DNA from: Branchiostoma floridae
Lineage: Eukaryota > Chordata > Leptocardii > Amphioxiformes > Branchiostomatidae
DNA: 64,000 bases
NCBI RefSeq assembly: GCF_000003815.2
Contig: NW_023365710.1
Span: forward strand, 1 to 64,000
Reading direction: 5' to 3'
The translations under genes were made by a program, and so were the position numbers. Positions 37,197 through 49,742 of the stretch are shown piece after piece. Numbering within the stretch: the stretch's first letter is position 1; every line of letters starts with the position of its first letter. The notes beneath the pieces were generated by a model that did not search any database, had not been told where the DNA came from, and saw only the letters and a list, made by a program, of their open reading frames with translations.

Positions 37197-38404
37197 AGGG
37201 TCTGCATGGGGGGTCCTGACAACGCTTTACGCTAAATTCGGGACGGTCGACAACGCTTTACGTTAAATTCACGAAGGCAGGCAACGTTTTACGCTAAATT
37301 CAGACAGGCTGACAACGGTTTACGCTAAATTCAGGAAGGCTGGCAACACTCGACACGGGCGGGGGCGTGCTCCGCAAGAAAGATTGAAATTTTGACTGAA
37401 TGAAACACTATTCCCTGCATTTTGAAGGGAAATTTTCGCTGGCAAACAAAGCTAAGTTAAATGGCATATCTAATTAAAGAGTCCCAGGGGTTCAGCGTAA
37501 GCTTATGAGGGTGACGCCAGCCAACTTATTTTTGCCACGTCGAGCGGCGAAGGAAAGTCCGGGAAAATTTTGAAATCCTGCCCCCCTGAAACGCCATTTT
37601 TTTTGCTATTATAGAAAACTAAGTGAAATTACATTTCTATCAGTAAAAAATGTGTTTGAGGTTGACACGTTACATCCCCCAGCCATGATACATATTTTTA
37701 CGAAGTCGATGACCGAAGGTGAATAGAGTGGCAAAGGAGATCCGGCTAAATTTTGAAATCTTGACCCTCTATAAAACGATATTTTGTGCATTTTGATGGG
37801 CAAATTTCTATTGGCAAAACAGATCTTTGAGGTTGACACACATCCCCAACATATTTTCAGAATTTCGAGTTCCAAAGGCGCGAGGCGGCACAAGGAGCAC
37901 CATGGAAATTTTGAAATCTTGACCCTCTAAAATGATATTTCCTGCATTCTGATGGGCAAATTTTGCTGGCAGACTAAGCTAACTTCAATGACATTTCTAT
38001 TTGCAAAAAAAGAAAGAAGATTTTTGAGGGTATATACCATATTTTTACCATGTCGATGACCGAAGGTGAAAGGAGTCGCAAGTGAGGTCCGGCGAAATTT
38101 TGAAATCTTGATCCTCTGAAACGCAATTTCCTGTGTTTTGAAGGACTAAATTTACTGGTAGACTACGTTTCGACTTACGAAATTTGGGAGGCCAGACTAC
38201 GATTTACGGGTAATTTTTAGGCTTAATTACGCTTTACGTGAAATTTTTAGGCTAGATTACGCCTTACGTGAAATACACTGGCTACGCTTTACGGTAAATT
38301 TTCCATCCTCACTACGAATTACGTGAAATAAAATAGCTTACCCTACGAATTACGGGAATTAAAAAGGCCTGCCTACGCCTTACGGAAAAGAGCATGCAGA
38401 CCCT
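37197..38404. mobile_element. Intact hAT-like non-autonomous element, 1208 bp
   Basis: Terminal inverted repeats AGGGTCTGCATG / CATGCAGACCCT. Flanking octamers TTGGAAAG and CTGGAAAC agree at six of eight positions. Left subterminal array has four to five AACGCTTTACG-TAAATTC units and the right array has six to seven TACG..TTACG units. No transposase frame is present. Confidence 0.75.
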
Positions 38405-38426
38405 CTGGAAACGGTATTCGATGGTA

Positions 38427-38805
38427 AACCTGTTCATTTTTCTTTCCTTGAGGATCGATCGTTTACGTGAAGAAATCATCTATCTACCGCATTAGGGTCT
38501 TTCCGAGAAATCAGAAGAGACAATGGAGGCACAAAGCGTATAATTATCTCCATAGTTACTGCGCGCAGCCTTAGTGTGACATCTGGGATCGTTACACATC
38601 TAATTTCAGATTTCAGTCAGATTTCAACTCTCCGTGATCCAAGTCAAGGTTCCTCTCCTTCCGTAGACAATGATGCAAAAGTAAAAAATCTCTTCTTTGC
38701 TCAAAAAAGGGATTTAATCAAACTGCGTCATGCTTGTGCCCACAGATACATAACACTGTCTAAACAAGCACTATTCGCGCTAGATAGCCTGAGGCTAATT
38801 CAAAG
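38427..38805. repeat. Direct ~380-bp duplicate, copy 2
   Basis: Partner of 33570-33945. It begins only about 20 bases after the right end of the intact hAT-like element. Confidence 0.75.
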
Positions 38806-41800
38806 GTGAGACAGGTGGTTTATTTAAGAGTGTCGTCCGAATCGAGTTAGTGTAAAGAAAATGCCTCAAAATTGCACCGTATTCCTGAGACTGAACAAAC
38901 TTTATTTCATAAACTTGTCTCTATTATCTACGACACACGGCTGACGGTCGGGATGTTGTTCTCGTGACCATACAGGTGAGCATGTTGGATTATCGTTTTC
39001 TCTGCGGATAGCACTTTATTGTCACAACAGATATACTTACTGCACGACACACAGAAGAAGGTTTTTGGCATTATGAATTTAGTAATTCAGTATAGTGTCC
39101 GAATGTGGCGTCGAATTACTTGGTAGTTAAGCTCCTAAACACGAGGTATTTTATTCATTTATCGATCTGTCATGCCTTTCCACAACAGTAGTGGACGTTA
39201 TGGTGAAACTGGTGCTTCTTGTTAAGGTCAAATTTTCAAGGCCATTTTACCGACACAACCATAACAAACTAAGACAGTTTCAATAGCTAAACATTGATGC
39301 AAAAAAAGAAAGAACTGATTCAAACCAACATAGAAATTAACGTGGCAAATCAACGTAACAGGAAATAAATGATTAAATCATGTCGATGCAATAATAATAC
39401 TAGAGTTCCACGAACAAATACCTTCGCCAAATAATCCCGTTTTATTCCCGTTCATGTATTACTAAAGAGTACCTAACCCAAAAGTAAATGGCTGCATGGA
39501 CATGTGTTTGTAGTGGGCCGTGGAAGGTTCAGGGATATTTCACTTGACAAATTGGGGATGTTCCGGTCAGATATTTTGGTTGATGTTTGTTTGGTATTGT
39601 TCTGTCCAACGTTACGGACCTTTTTGTTTGTTTGTCTGTTTGTTTGTTTGTTTGTATTGCATACACGGCAAAACGTCTCGCGATTTGTTCTGAAGAGTAC
39701 AAATGCATTAACTCGCTGACACAAGAAAAACAACTGAATAGACCCCTACTCTTCTCAATAAGTTCTTTAACGTGCTTGATGTATGACTCTTCCCCAACTC
39801 GAAAATGTTTTGATAAAGGGAAAATGTTGAACACAGGAACAGAATAATAGCCAATGTACACGCGGAAAAGGGCAAAAAACGTCGGAGTGCTAGATTTGCT
39901 CCCGGAGAACTCGAGACTCGGAGACCACGTATTACGTACATGATCAGTTCTTTCTCATTCCCACACTACACGAACATGACCACCTCCAGACCAAAGATGG
40001 TGATGTAACGGAGTGTTCTTTTACACCCACTCTGTCCAACATGCCAGTGATCAACCGTTGTTTGTGCACTAGTATTGTTAGTGTGTGCGGCTGTACCACA
40101 CGTAAATGTTATTGCATCATTATGATAGTGAAAGATTTCTTTACGGATAGATTAGTGAGGTACCTGTCTTCGGAGTAGTAGCCCTGTTGATTACAGGTTT
40201 CGGGGCAGGTGTATCATGCAGGGTCTGGGGTAGTGTCTTTCTGCATGCAAATGTGATAGTTATTAGTTATTTTAAACAAACAAAAAATTAAGACTAAGAA
40301 GGACCCCTTTTGGTGTTTTAGAAGGACAATTAGAGCTCAACTCATCTTAGCAACTACAACTACGACAACGATACGACTGACAAGCGCCGTCGTTATGGAT
40401 AGAACATCTACAAACACGGAGGAAGAAAGAGAAAAACTGATAACATATGAGAGGCCAAGCTATGAAAGTGTGGTCAGGTTCAATGCCAATCTGGATTCTG
40501 TGCACGCTCAGGTACCGGAAGTACAGGAGAGGCCTCTAGCGGACGGTAGGTGTGACGCATTATTAGAGAGAGAAAGAGATTGAGAGGGGGAGAGAATAAG
40601 AGGGGAGAGCGAGATAGAGAGCGTACACTGAATATCAAATTATATTTGTGAACTTGCGAATTTCTTTTTTTTGCACGCTGCGTCACTTTATGCCCACTAT
40701 TTGATAGGTTGAGAGACCCCTTCCGGACGGTCATGCTTCGAAGAAGCAATTGAACGCTTTGGGGCGCTTTTTCTCCCATCAAGCATTGTGCTATTGCAGC
40801 CATGCAGATAACAACACACTGCGCAGTGCAGTGAAACGTTGACATTAATCCTTTTGCTTTCAAATTTCAGTACAATCTAACCCGCATTCGAAAGTTGTGA
40901 TGTTTAATTTGGACTGATGAAATGCCTAGGATATTATTTCAGGCTGTGTTGCCAGCTTTTTAAAGACCATTTCGTGTTTTAGATTAGGCCATGCCGATAT
41001 GATCATACGAAAGAACGCGAAAGAAAAGCTTTTTGCCAAATGATAAGACTTTAACGTACACGTCATTTCGGGTTGAAGGGTCCACCAATGAACGAAGATG
41101 TGCCGTGTTCTCTGATTCCTGCATGCTCACATACTGAGGCTCTATGTTTCAGCTCCAACGTCGCGGAAACCAGGTAGTCACCGTCGAAAACTGACACTAG
41201 TGGCTCTGGCGACCATGAACTTAGCTGCGTGCATGTGTTACGCCATCCCCGCTCCCTTCTTTCCCGGATAGGTAACCTCCTGTTAGAAACTGAAAACAAC
41301 CTTCTATTTTGGCGACGCCTTTGGGTCTAGCCGAGTACTGTGATTTTCTACTTGCTTCTTATGCCGCCCAACTAATTTTACATTGTGCCATGATGTTGCT
41401 TCTTATGCCCGCCTAATTCAAAACCAACATACAAACAACATGTCGTCTTCTCCTTGTTGTCCCCAGGCCCAGAGCAGAGGTGTAAGTGACACGGCTGTAG
41501 GCCTAGTGTTTGGTACCTTCGCCTTCTTCTGTATGGTAACAGGTCCGCTCTACGGGAAATACGTGAGTACCATGGAAAAGCAATTTCTGACCCAACACTG
41601 CTTGGGGTTTCTAGTGGAGAGGGGGGGGGGGGGGGTTCAGCCAAACTTCTGAGGTACAAAATGTTGTGTGTGGGTAGTTTGGGAACAAACTTTCATACGC
41701 ATGTTTATCACCTCGGATACGGACTTATGTTTCTTATTATATTCATTATGGAGGTATTTTATTGTGTCATTTCACCAAAAATACCCATCTTGATGCACAT

Positions 41801-42844
41801 GTTTTGCATCATCATAGTTACTGTAGCTTTGAAGTTTACACTTATACTATACTATCTATAGCTACATTTAAATTTGAGTATGCTACATGGATGATACTTT
41901 GAAACTCAGATAAAGCGACACGGACTCAGTGCAAGTTCTGACTTCCCAATATCTTTTACAGATCAACCTTATCGGGGTAAAGTTCATGTTAATAGCGGGG
42001 ATGTTCGTGGCGGGAAGCTGTTCAGTGCTGTTCGGGTATGTATCGCCATGACCAGTTAGGTCTCTTTCATATTCATATACATCTAAAACGTGTATCTAAA
42101 TATATCCTGCTGAAACGTTTTGAAACTGCTTAAAAGTTTTTATTTTCATATCGTTTCTCTTATTGCAAACTGTTGCATGTCGCAATGGATATTGATCTGT
42201 ACAATCAATCGACCAATCAATTAATCAATCAATCTTTGTTGTAACAATTGTGAAGGGTACCATGTATGGCTAGCTTTAGAGGAGTTTAAGAATAAAGAAT
42301 TCTATATAGATAAACTCTTCATCTACTTTATCTGAGTGGCTCAATCTCAATTTATAAGGAAGAAGGATCACATGATAATACACAAGTACATGGATGTCTT
42401 TTTCGTGGCGTTTGTTCTTTTACCTTGATGTGTATGTATGTAATGTAACTTCCAGTATGCTGGACTACATGGAGGGGACGGTATTCCTGGCCTTCTGTTT
42501 CGTCATCAGAGCGATGGAAGCCGTGGGCGTGTCCGCCTGCCGCACGGCCAGTTTTGCCATCATTGCCAAGGAGTTCCCGGACAACGTGGCGACGGTTTTG
42601 GTGAGCTGCTTCTGAGCAACGCCTCTTTCTATCATTCTGTTACTCTGTGCAAGAAAATTGTCATTGTCAAAAAAGGCACAAAACTGAAGCAATGAAACCT
42701 TTCTAACCTGTGTCATAATGTTCCCCACGCTTTTCTCTGGAATTTCAGCTAAAATCCGCGGCAATAGACGACGTTTGACAGATTCAGACCTATGCATACA
42801 ACGAAATCTACAAGTATGCTCGCCGTTTCGAGTATACCCCCTCA

Positions 42845-42944
42845 NNNNNNNNNNNNNNNNNNNNNNNNNNNNNNNNNNNNNNNNNNNNNNNNNNNNNNNN
42901 NNNNNNNNNNNNNNNNNNNNNNNNNNNNNNNNNNNNNNNNNNNN
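42845..42944. other. Assembly gap (100 N) in intron 5 of copy B
   Basis: Run of 100 N. It falls at the left arm of a palindromic MITE whose intact relative is at 26684-26869, which probably explains the assembly break. Confidence 0.95.
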
Positions 42945-42959
42945 CGTCCGATCGATTTT

Positions 42960-43185
42960 CGCCTAATGTGAGGGGGGTAGTACGAGTATGTGCATCGGCA
43001 GGAATTGTGGGTATTATGTCAAAGGTGAATGCCCCTGACTTGTAAACAGTACTCGTCTATACCATTGTCTCGATTAGTCCAAACGCGCTTTGTACATGTC
43101 TCATGGGCCTTCACCTCGGACATATTACCCATAATTCCTGTCACTGCGCATGCGTACTTGGAACGGTGAACGTGCTTATTCCTAT
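42960..43185. mobile_element. Relative of the 186-bp MITE in intron 5 of copy B
   Basis: The right arm CGCATGCGTACTTGGAACGG and internal GCCCCTGACTTGTAAACAGT match copy A. The left arm is interrupted by the N gap. Confidence 0.6.
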
Positions 43186-44870
43186 TCACCTTTGGACGTT
43201 TAAAAGTTGAAAAAAAAATCTGGTTGCCGAGCATACATACACACACAACACACACACACTCAAGAATACAGGGAACATATTTCAATATATGCCCTGCTTT
43301 TAACGATTAAGACATTAGTACCGTTGAGTTTAATGTCGTCATTATTCCAGGGCACTCTGGAGATATTTACGGGTGCGGGGATGATGATTGGTCCGCCTGT
43401 TGGAGGAGCTCTATATTCCGTATGTATCCTTCAAACTATGATTATTTAGATGAGATATACACAAGTATTGTAAAGAAACATGTATCTATGGATAATAGCG
43501 TCCAACACAACTGCTATAACAAGAAAGCCCAGAATAGTTTCGAAAAATTCCAAATCTTGAAAACCTTTCTGAATAGAAAATTTGATATTTTTGATTAATC
43601 AATTAAGTGCCTGATGTTAACTAATTTTAATTTTTTTAAGCTTGGTGGGTACAAAGTGCCGTTCTTGGTAGTCGGCGGCTTCATGTTGGTCTGTGCAGTG
43701 TTCATGCCGCTGATACTGCCGAGGCAGTCAGGTATGTGCAACGAAATTTGCCTCATAATTTTTTTAAAGTAGTATATGTGAGGGATATACTTTGATATGA
43801 TAGCCATCGCTGTCTGTCCACACTTTGATGCAATTATACAAATGGATGGGGCAATCAGTTAGATTCAGGGATGATGTAAATGTTAATTTGTTTCAATATT
43901 CTAATCATGTAAAGATTCATGAGTCTTTGCTAAAGGGTTTTGGTAGGGGGGTGTGGATGAAAATGTGTCTTTTAGTTTTTTAAAGCCTGGCATTTATCAA
44001 AAACACACATGGAACATTGCTTCAATACATCCTTTATCTGCTCTGACATACGCCCGTACTACCGAGTAAAATTTGTTCTTGTAATGTAGTTTCATCCACA
44101 TTGGTTCGTCTGTCTTTGTGTCCAATTTTAGACAGTAATGGCGCTACAGAGGAAACGGCATCACTGCTGGCGCTGCTGAAAGTTCCTTCGACATACATAG
44201 CAAGTAGGTCTACGTAATATACTTCAAATGACTCAAGTCATAGTTACTTAAGCAACTATCGGATACAAACTGATACGTTCAGATATAATCCACTATTCTA
44301 CGTCTGTGACCCTGAGCAGATCTGTTGAAGAGCAGGTATATGTATATATGTACCCTAACTATGAATTGATACGTGAAGGACGTTAAGACAAAGTTTGTAC
44401 AGTAGAATTAACGTAGTCTGTGATATAGGTTCGGCCTCCCCTCGCCTCATGGCATGTTCCTGGAATGATGAAAAGATAGAATTGTATCAATTTATCAAAG
44501 CGCATGAGGAATGTGAATTATTCAGTGCTACCCATGTATCTGATGTGAGAGAGTTTACTCTCTATATGATTAGATATGATATTTATATCATTGATATACA
44601 TAGCAGGCACAAGATAGACAGACCATTATTGCTGCACATTTTGCACATTACAGGTTTAGCGATCATGACGTGTACGGCTGTCTATACATTTCTGGAGCCA
44701 ACACTTCAGCCATATTTAGACTTAAAGGTAAGATTGTTGCCATATAGAAAAACATTCAACCTTCAACAGAATAAAGTAAACCAGATATAAAAAAACGAAG
44801 CCTCCACTGCATTGACAGAGACAGATGCCCGGGGGCTCAGAGTTACATGTAAGTTACTTCCTCATATTAT

Positions 44871-46108
44871 AGAAAAAATACACTTTACATCCAACACTGG
44901 AATTAACACAATAGGGACTTACGCCTATAAATTTTCGGACGAACTCTGTCGACCTCGTTCATATAATGAATGTGCCACGATGTGATAGCGTGATAATCCC
45001 TGGAGTGAGGAATGTCACCCGGGTAATGGGGAGCAGATGTAAAGGGGTTGGGGAAGTGACACGTAGTAAGGGAAGGGATTCGAGCGTGAGACATGACAGG
45101 GCAATGACCCTAATTGACGCGGGCGCAGAAGGCCCAAAACGAGTCCATACAGTATTTTAGCCTATTTTCGACGTTTAGCAGGAAAATGAAAGTAACATTT
45201 CATATTGGTGAGACAGTGTAGGTTGCAGATGTTCAGATTCGGCAAAATAAAAGGTTTTGGTTAATGTGGTCAATTTTAGTGTATTCTGGCCATTTTTGTT
45301 AGTTTTTGTATTCTTTAGCTGTATATGTAGTGCCCTCAAATGCTTACAGGTCTACCCCAAATAACATTTTAGTACAGATTTAGGCCCCTAAATGGAGGTA
45401 GAGTAGTGCTCTTATGCCAGGGTGAGCAAGTTTTAATCATTTTTCCTGTTTTTGTTACTTTTTGCCAACTGACAGGGGGTGTGTCACTAGCCTAGAACAC
45501 AGTGCCACAGCCCCCTGATCCAGCTTCTCAGAAAGCATCCCCAAGGGACCATTGCAGGTCAGAAACCTTTGAATTTTTTTTTTTTTTTTTTACTTAATGG
45601 TCACCACGTAACAAGGCATGAAGGCCACTCCAAGGTTACGGGTTACATGATTGGAACTGTAACAGCATCTCTTCACCATAAGGTCAGAAACATCATGATT
45701 GAGACCAGCCCAATTGCTCACTATGAGTGAGGACTAACTGACCCAATAGACCCAAATTGGGGTGATTCTTCGCAACCCCTTTCCGCACCATGTGAAATTA
45801 TTGAAATTTGTCAATCTTGAATTTGAAGCCCCTACAAGGGGTAAGACGTGTCGAGATTGTCCAGCTTGAGCGCTAAATAAAGTTGATCATCTCCGCAAAC
45901 ATCATGCCTCTGTCCTGATTCCTTGACTCACTACCTGGCCACCGTGACAAATGACCCTTCTATCACCAGCAGGGACGTCAGGAACACACACAGAGGGGCA
46001 AGTCGATATAGTGTTAATTCCAGTGTTCGATGTAAAGTATAGGCGTTTTCTACAATGTTTTCTACCACCAAAGATGAAATTTCATGCTATTTCCTTATAT
46101 ATCAACAC
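44871..46108. mobile_element. Insertion in copy B intron 9 bounded by ~33-bp inverted repeats
   Basis: Copy A lacks this segment at the equivalent intron. 44879-44913 and 46008-46040 are near-perfect inverted repeats; each reads ACACTGGAATTAACAC on one strand. No transposase is visible, so it is probably a non-autonomous DNA element. Single-copy flank between the inverted repeats and the duplication junctions is unexplained. Confidence 0.55.
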
Positions 46109-46713
46109 CGATCTGCAGATAAAAATTATGTAAACTGAACAAAATGAGTGTATCTCGCAATGTTTTGTCAGTGTAAATAGAATAAACGATATGTGCAGTA
46201 GTATGTCATGTGCGATGTTTTGTTCCAGTTTGACATGAACGAGACGCAGGTGGGTCTGATCTTCCTGCTGAGTGTGGGTCTGTACACGCTGTCGGCACCG
46301 CTCTGGGGATGGCTCACGGACAGAGGGGTAGGGGCACGTCCTTTAGAAACTTGATACATCACAAAATAGGACCGCACCTGAGGCGTCGCCAAAAATTCAT
46401 TCACAAATATTAGACTTAGCATGATCTTGATGAAGATAAGATATATGTCTAAGTACGACCGTCTACTTCCTCGTTCACTACTTTCTGTAAACATGAAACA
46501 AAAGAACAGGGACAAAGTGATGGCACCTCCTCTTATTTGGCACAAGATTGTCGATGGTACATCGATATTTTGTTATCTACAGAAGATCACCGAATTAAAA
46601 AATCACCAGAAACTCGAGCTTTTTGGAGAGAAGAACACCGTAGTGCCGAAAGTGTCATCTGGGGCCTCGTAGACTCGTCCACCGAACGACGTGGGTGACA
46701 GGCGCATATTGCA

Positions 46714-46813
46714 NNNNNNNNNNNNNNNNNNNNNNNNNNNNNNNNNNNNNNNNNNNNNNNNNNNNNNNNNNNNNNNNNNNNNNNNNNNNNNNNNNNNNNN
46801 NNNNNNNNNNNNN
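46714..46813. other. Assembly gap (100 N) covering part of exon 11 of copy B
   Basis: Run of 100 N. The first ~20 codons of exon 11 (copy A: 29486 onward, starting MFPRLTMVLG) are lost in it; exon sequence resumes at 46814 with IGPSPLLEGV. Confidence 0.95.
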
Positions 46814-48779
46814 ATCGGGCCCTCTCCTCTTTTAGAAGGCGTCTTTGTGACGGGGTAAGTCCCCAAAACCTTCTTCTTTAGATAGTTATTAAGATCAATC
46901 TGAAATGCTAGAAGGTGAAGCGGACAGAAAATTCAACGTCTGATTACCACGTGACAAGTGTTGTTTCATGGTTACAACTATCGCATGTTCAGTGACCATA
47001 TCTGACCATTTAACTCCCAACTAATACTTGTAAAAAGCTATGCTTCATTTGCATACGAAAATTGAGGGAGAAGTATCTACATGTATTTTCAGTCGCCTGA
47101 GCGTTACATTTTTTGGAACGTTTCGCAGTTTGCAGTTCCAACGTTTTGGAAAATTTTCAATGTTTTGCAAACACATCGTAATGTTGCGACGTTCTAACGG
47201 ATGGATCAGAGCTGTTGATCGAGATAGTTTGATACCATCTCAATCATCCCATGCCGTTCCAGAAACGAGCTGTGGATGGTGCTGGTGGGGCTGGGGTTGT
47301 TGGGAATCAGCCTGGGCGCCGCGCTGGTCCCAACCTTCTCCGAACTGCTCAACTCTGCAAGGTCTGTCTGTAATACTTTGGTGCATTGCCTTCTCTTTAT
47401 CAAACAACCCTTCAAGTTCTACTGAGGACGGCGAAGGTTCTGTGACTGTATGTTTTCACTTCCTACATATATAAACAACATTTATTTGTATGTTGGCTGA
47501 GACAGTAACTAGCGGCGATATATTTGCACCTGTTATGCTGTTCCTTTGTATATAAAAATGAAAACTCAGTTTTTTGCCTTCAATTCAAAGTAAAACAATT
47601 TATTGGCGATGCATTTCATCTGCAGAGACGCCGGTTTAGAGGAGGACAGTCTGGCGACGTATGGCCTAGTGTCGGGGGTGTACAACTGCATGTATTCTTT
47701 AGGGTAAGCATGGTGCTTTTATTTGCGGCCCAAACACAAATATATCATACGACTGTATAGTATGATTGCATCGCAAGACTGTATCGTACACCTGTATCGT
47801 ATGCCTGTATGAGACAGAGCCTTTACACATTAATCCAGCCACTGCTGGTTTCTTTCCAGTGAGTTCATTGGGCCGACAATAGGCGGTTTCCTTGACGACC
47901 AGTATCAGTTCCCAATCGCGTCAACTGCTACAGCCGGGTTTGGAGGAGTTGTTGTAAGTACATCTTATCATGAATATTTCTTTTACTATTCTATCATTAT
48001 TCAATATCATTATAATTAAACAATATGCTGTTGGAGTAAAGTTATTGAACTGTAGATTTTGGACCTGGACTTAACCTATAGCCCTTGAATCCAATGCATA
48101 TCAAGGTATCTGCAGATTGTTGTAAATTTGGGTGCACGCAATCCGTATCAGACACACAGCTTGCCATTCGTCTGCGTCGATACGATATGATTACCTAATA
48201 TTTATAGAAATATCATATCTGTTCTTACAGGTCATAGGGATGTCATTTTTCTACCTCTATGAAAACCGGTCGCGAGAAAAGTCACCAAGTCCCTGCAATG
48301 GCACCGGAAGCAACTGTCAGCTTCAACATTTTTTAACGGGTGAACAAGACCCTGCTTTTGTATGACGTAATATTTCCTCCAGCAGCTATTCAAACAATAT
48401 TAAGACATTCTATGACTCATTCGTAGATGGTTAGAAGAAGAACTTTATTGTGCAACTGTACATTCATGACGGGTTAACTACCTGACGTGTACTTCTAATA
48501 TATAACAATTCTAATTTAAAAAAAGCTATTCTAATCTACGAATAACAGTAGAAAGTTATTATAGTACGTGTCACTGCTTTCCTCAAGATGCCTATAGCAT
48601 TGTCATTATTTTTTCTCACGTGACAGTTGAGGCGCACTAAATAGAATTAGTTTCTCTGTGTGTAGCCGTTATGTGTAGTCACTTTGTAAGCACATGTATA
48701 TAAAACTAGAGAAATCTGCTGTTCTTCCTTGTTTTGTTTATTCTGCTTGATACTAGGAACATTATACATATGATTGTGA

Positions 48780-48851
48780 GTGTATGTATGTATGTGATCA
48801 TGTGTGTGGTCATTTGTGTTTGTGCGTCTGTGTATGTGCGTGTGTGCGTGC

Positions 48852-48902
<51 letters not shown>

Positions 48903-48907
48903 TGTGG
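48780..48907. repeat. GT-rich microsatellite, copy B 3' flank
   Basis: (TG)n with TATG/CGTG interruptions; the pure run is at 48857-48895. Counterpart of 31587-31690. Confidence 0.9.
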
Positions 48908-49654
48908 TATTCCGGAACAATTACATATCTGTATGTGTGTGAGCGGCGTTCACGTTACGTTACCAATTTAGTTCAGTTCCTGTTGAAATAACCAGCTAGT
49001 TGCCAACATCGCATATATCAACTGACAACCATAGACGGCCTTGCTGACGGCTCCCAACCATAGTCTGTGGAAGGTTGGAAATGGTCAGGAAGCCATAGCC
49101 AACCACGTCCGACAAAGATTAAGTCTGTTTAAGTCGACAACTGCTGAGTGCTGCAACTAATTTCGCCGTCGTTGAATTGGTTGAAAGGTCCGGAATGTGA
49201 ACCAATTGTGTTTAAGCCGATACTGTTTGATTTATATGGGTTATAAATAACGCCAAACACAATAAGGAAACTTGCGGAGCCGACAAGCGGCTGATACCAT
49301 TATGTAAAAGTAATTGTTAGCGTTGTAGCTAAGCTGATAAGGCGAGGATAATCATGTTTGGCTGCTTGTTGAAATAAATCACGAACATTGATGTTTGAAT
49401 TGTATGTTGGATACGAGATGAGGATCTAAACCCCTGTCGGTAGACCATAGCCTCCCGACTTTTCCCCAGACCATGGTTGGGATTCAATCGTGAGCAGAGT
49501 CATCTGTTGTGTTGAGTTGGTTTGCTGCTGGTTGGTTATGTCCGCCGAACGTTTCAGAATGTACTAGAAGTCGGGAGTTTTGTTGCGACCTGTACTGAAC
49601 CCAGTGGGTATATATGTACAATAAAGGTCTTCATTCATTATATACTTCATATCG

Positions 49655-49700
49655 CATTGAGAAGGACGACAGATATAGTCGTCGAAACGTTTGCAAGAAT
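49655..49700 (+). ncRNA. Degenerate hammerhead-like motif of a Penelope-type element
   Basis: Reads TTGAGAAGGACGAC, loop, GTCGTCGAAACGTTTGC. Stem II (GACGAC/GTCGTC) and GAAAC are present, but the CUGANGA core lacks a base. AATAAAGGTCTTCATTCATT lies just upstream, and its complement recurs at 63884-63906. Confidence 0.35.
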
Positions 49701-49742
49701 AAAAAGACGTTTGCGTTAACGTTATGAAAAAGATTACGTTCA

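Larger units (their letters stand above)
40395..48365 (+). pseudogene. SLC18B1-like transporter copy B, with in-frame stop in TM1 exon
   Basis: This is a tandem duplicate of copy A with the same exon pattern: 40395-40545, 41153-41271, 41467-41562, 41962-42035, 42456-42600, 43351-43419, 43641-43731, 44132-44203, 44654-44727, 46229-46327, exon 11 (only 46814-46854 visible after an N gap), 47263-47361, 47626-47703, 47860-47953 and 48231-48365. Exon lengths equal those of copy A except the last. The final codon of exon 2 is TAG (41269-41271) where copy A has GAG, so a normal transcript would stop at residue 90, just after TM1. Downstream exons stay open, with mainly conservative changes. The old stop codon has become CAG, adding about 16 residues and ending in a new TGA at 48365. 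Intron 9 holds a 1.2 kb insertion. Exon 7 uses an AAG acceptor instead of CAG. It may be a young pseudogene, a polymorphic null or a sequencing error. A shortened protein from a later start is also possible. Confidence 0.75.
38940..49563 (+). repeat. Segmental duplication, copy B
   Basis: Direct-orientation partner of 21841-32345, about 17 kb downstream. Introns as well as exons are recognisably alike, so the duplication is genomic (not retrotransposition) and fairly recent. It has a private 1.2 kb insertion at about 44871-46108 and two assembly gaps. Confidence 0.85.
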
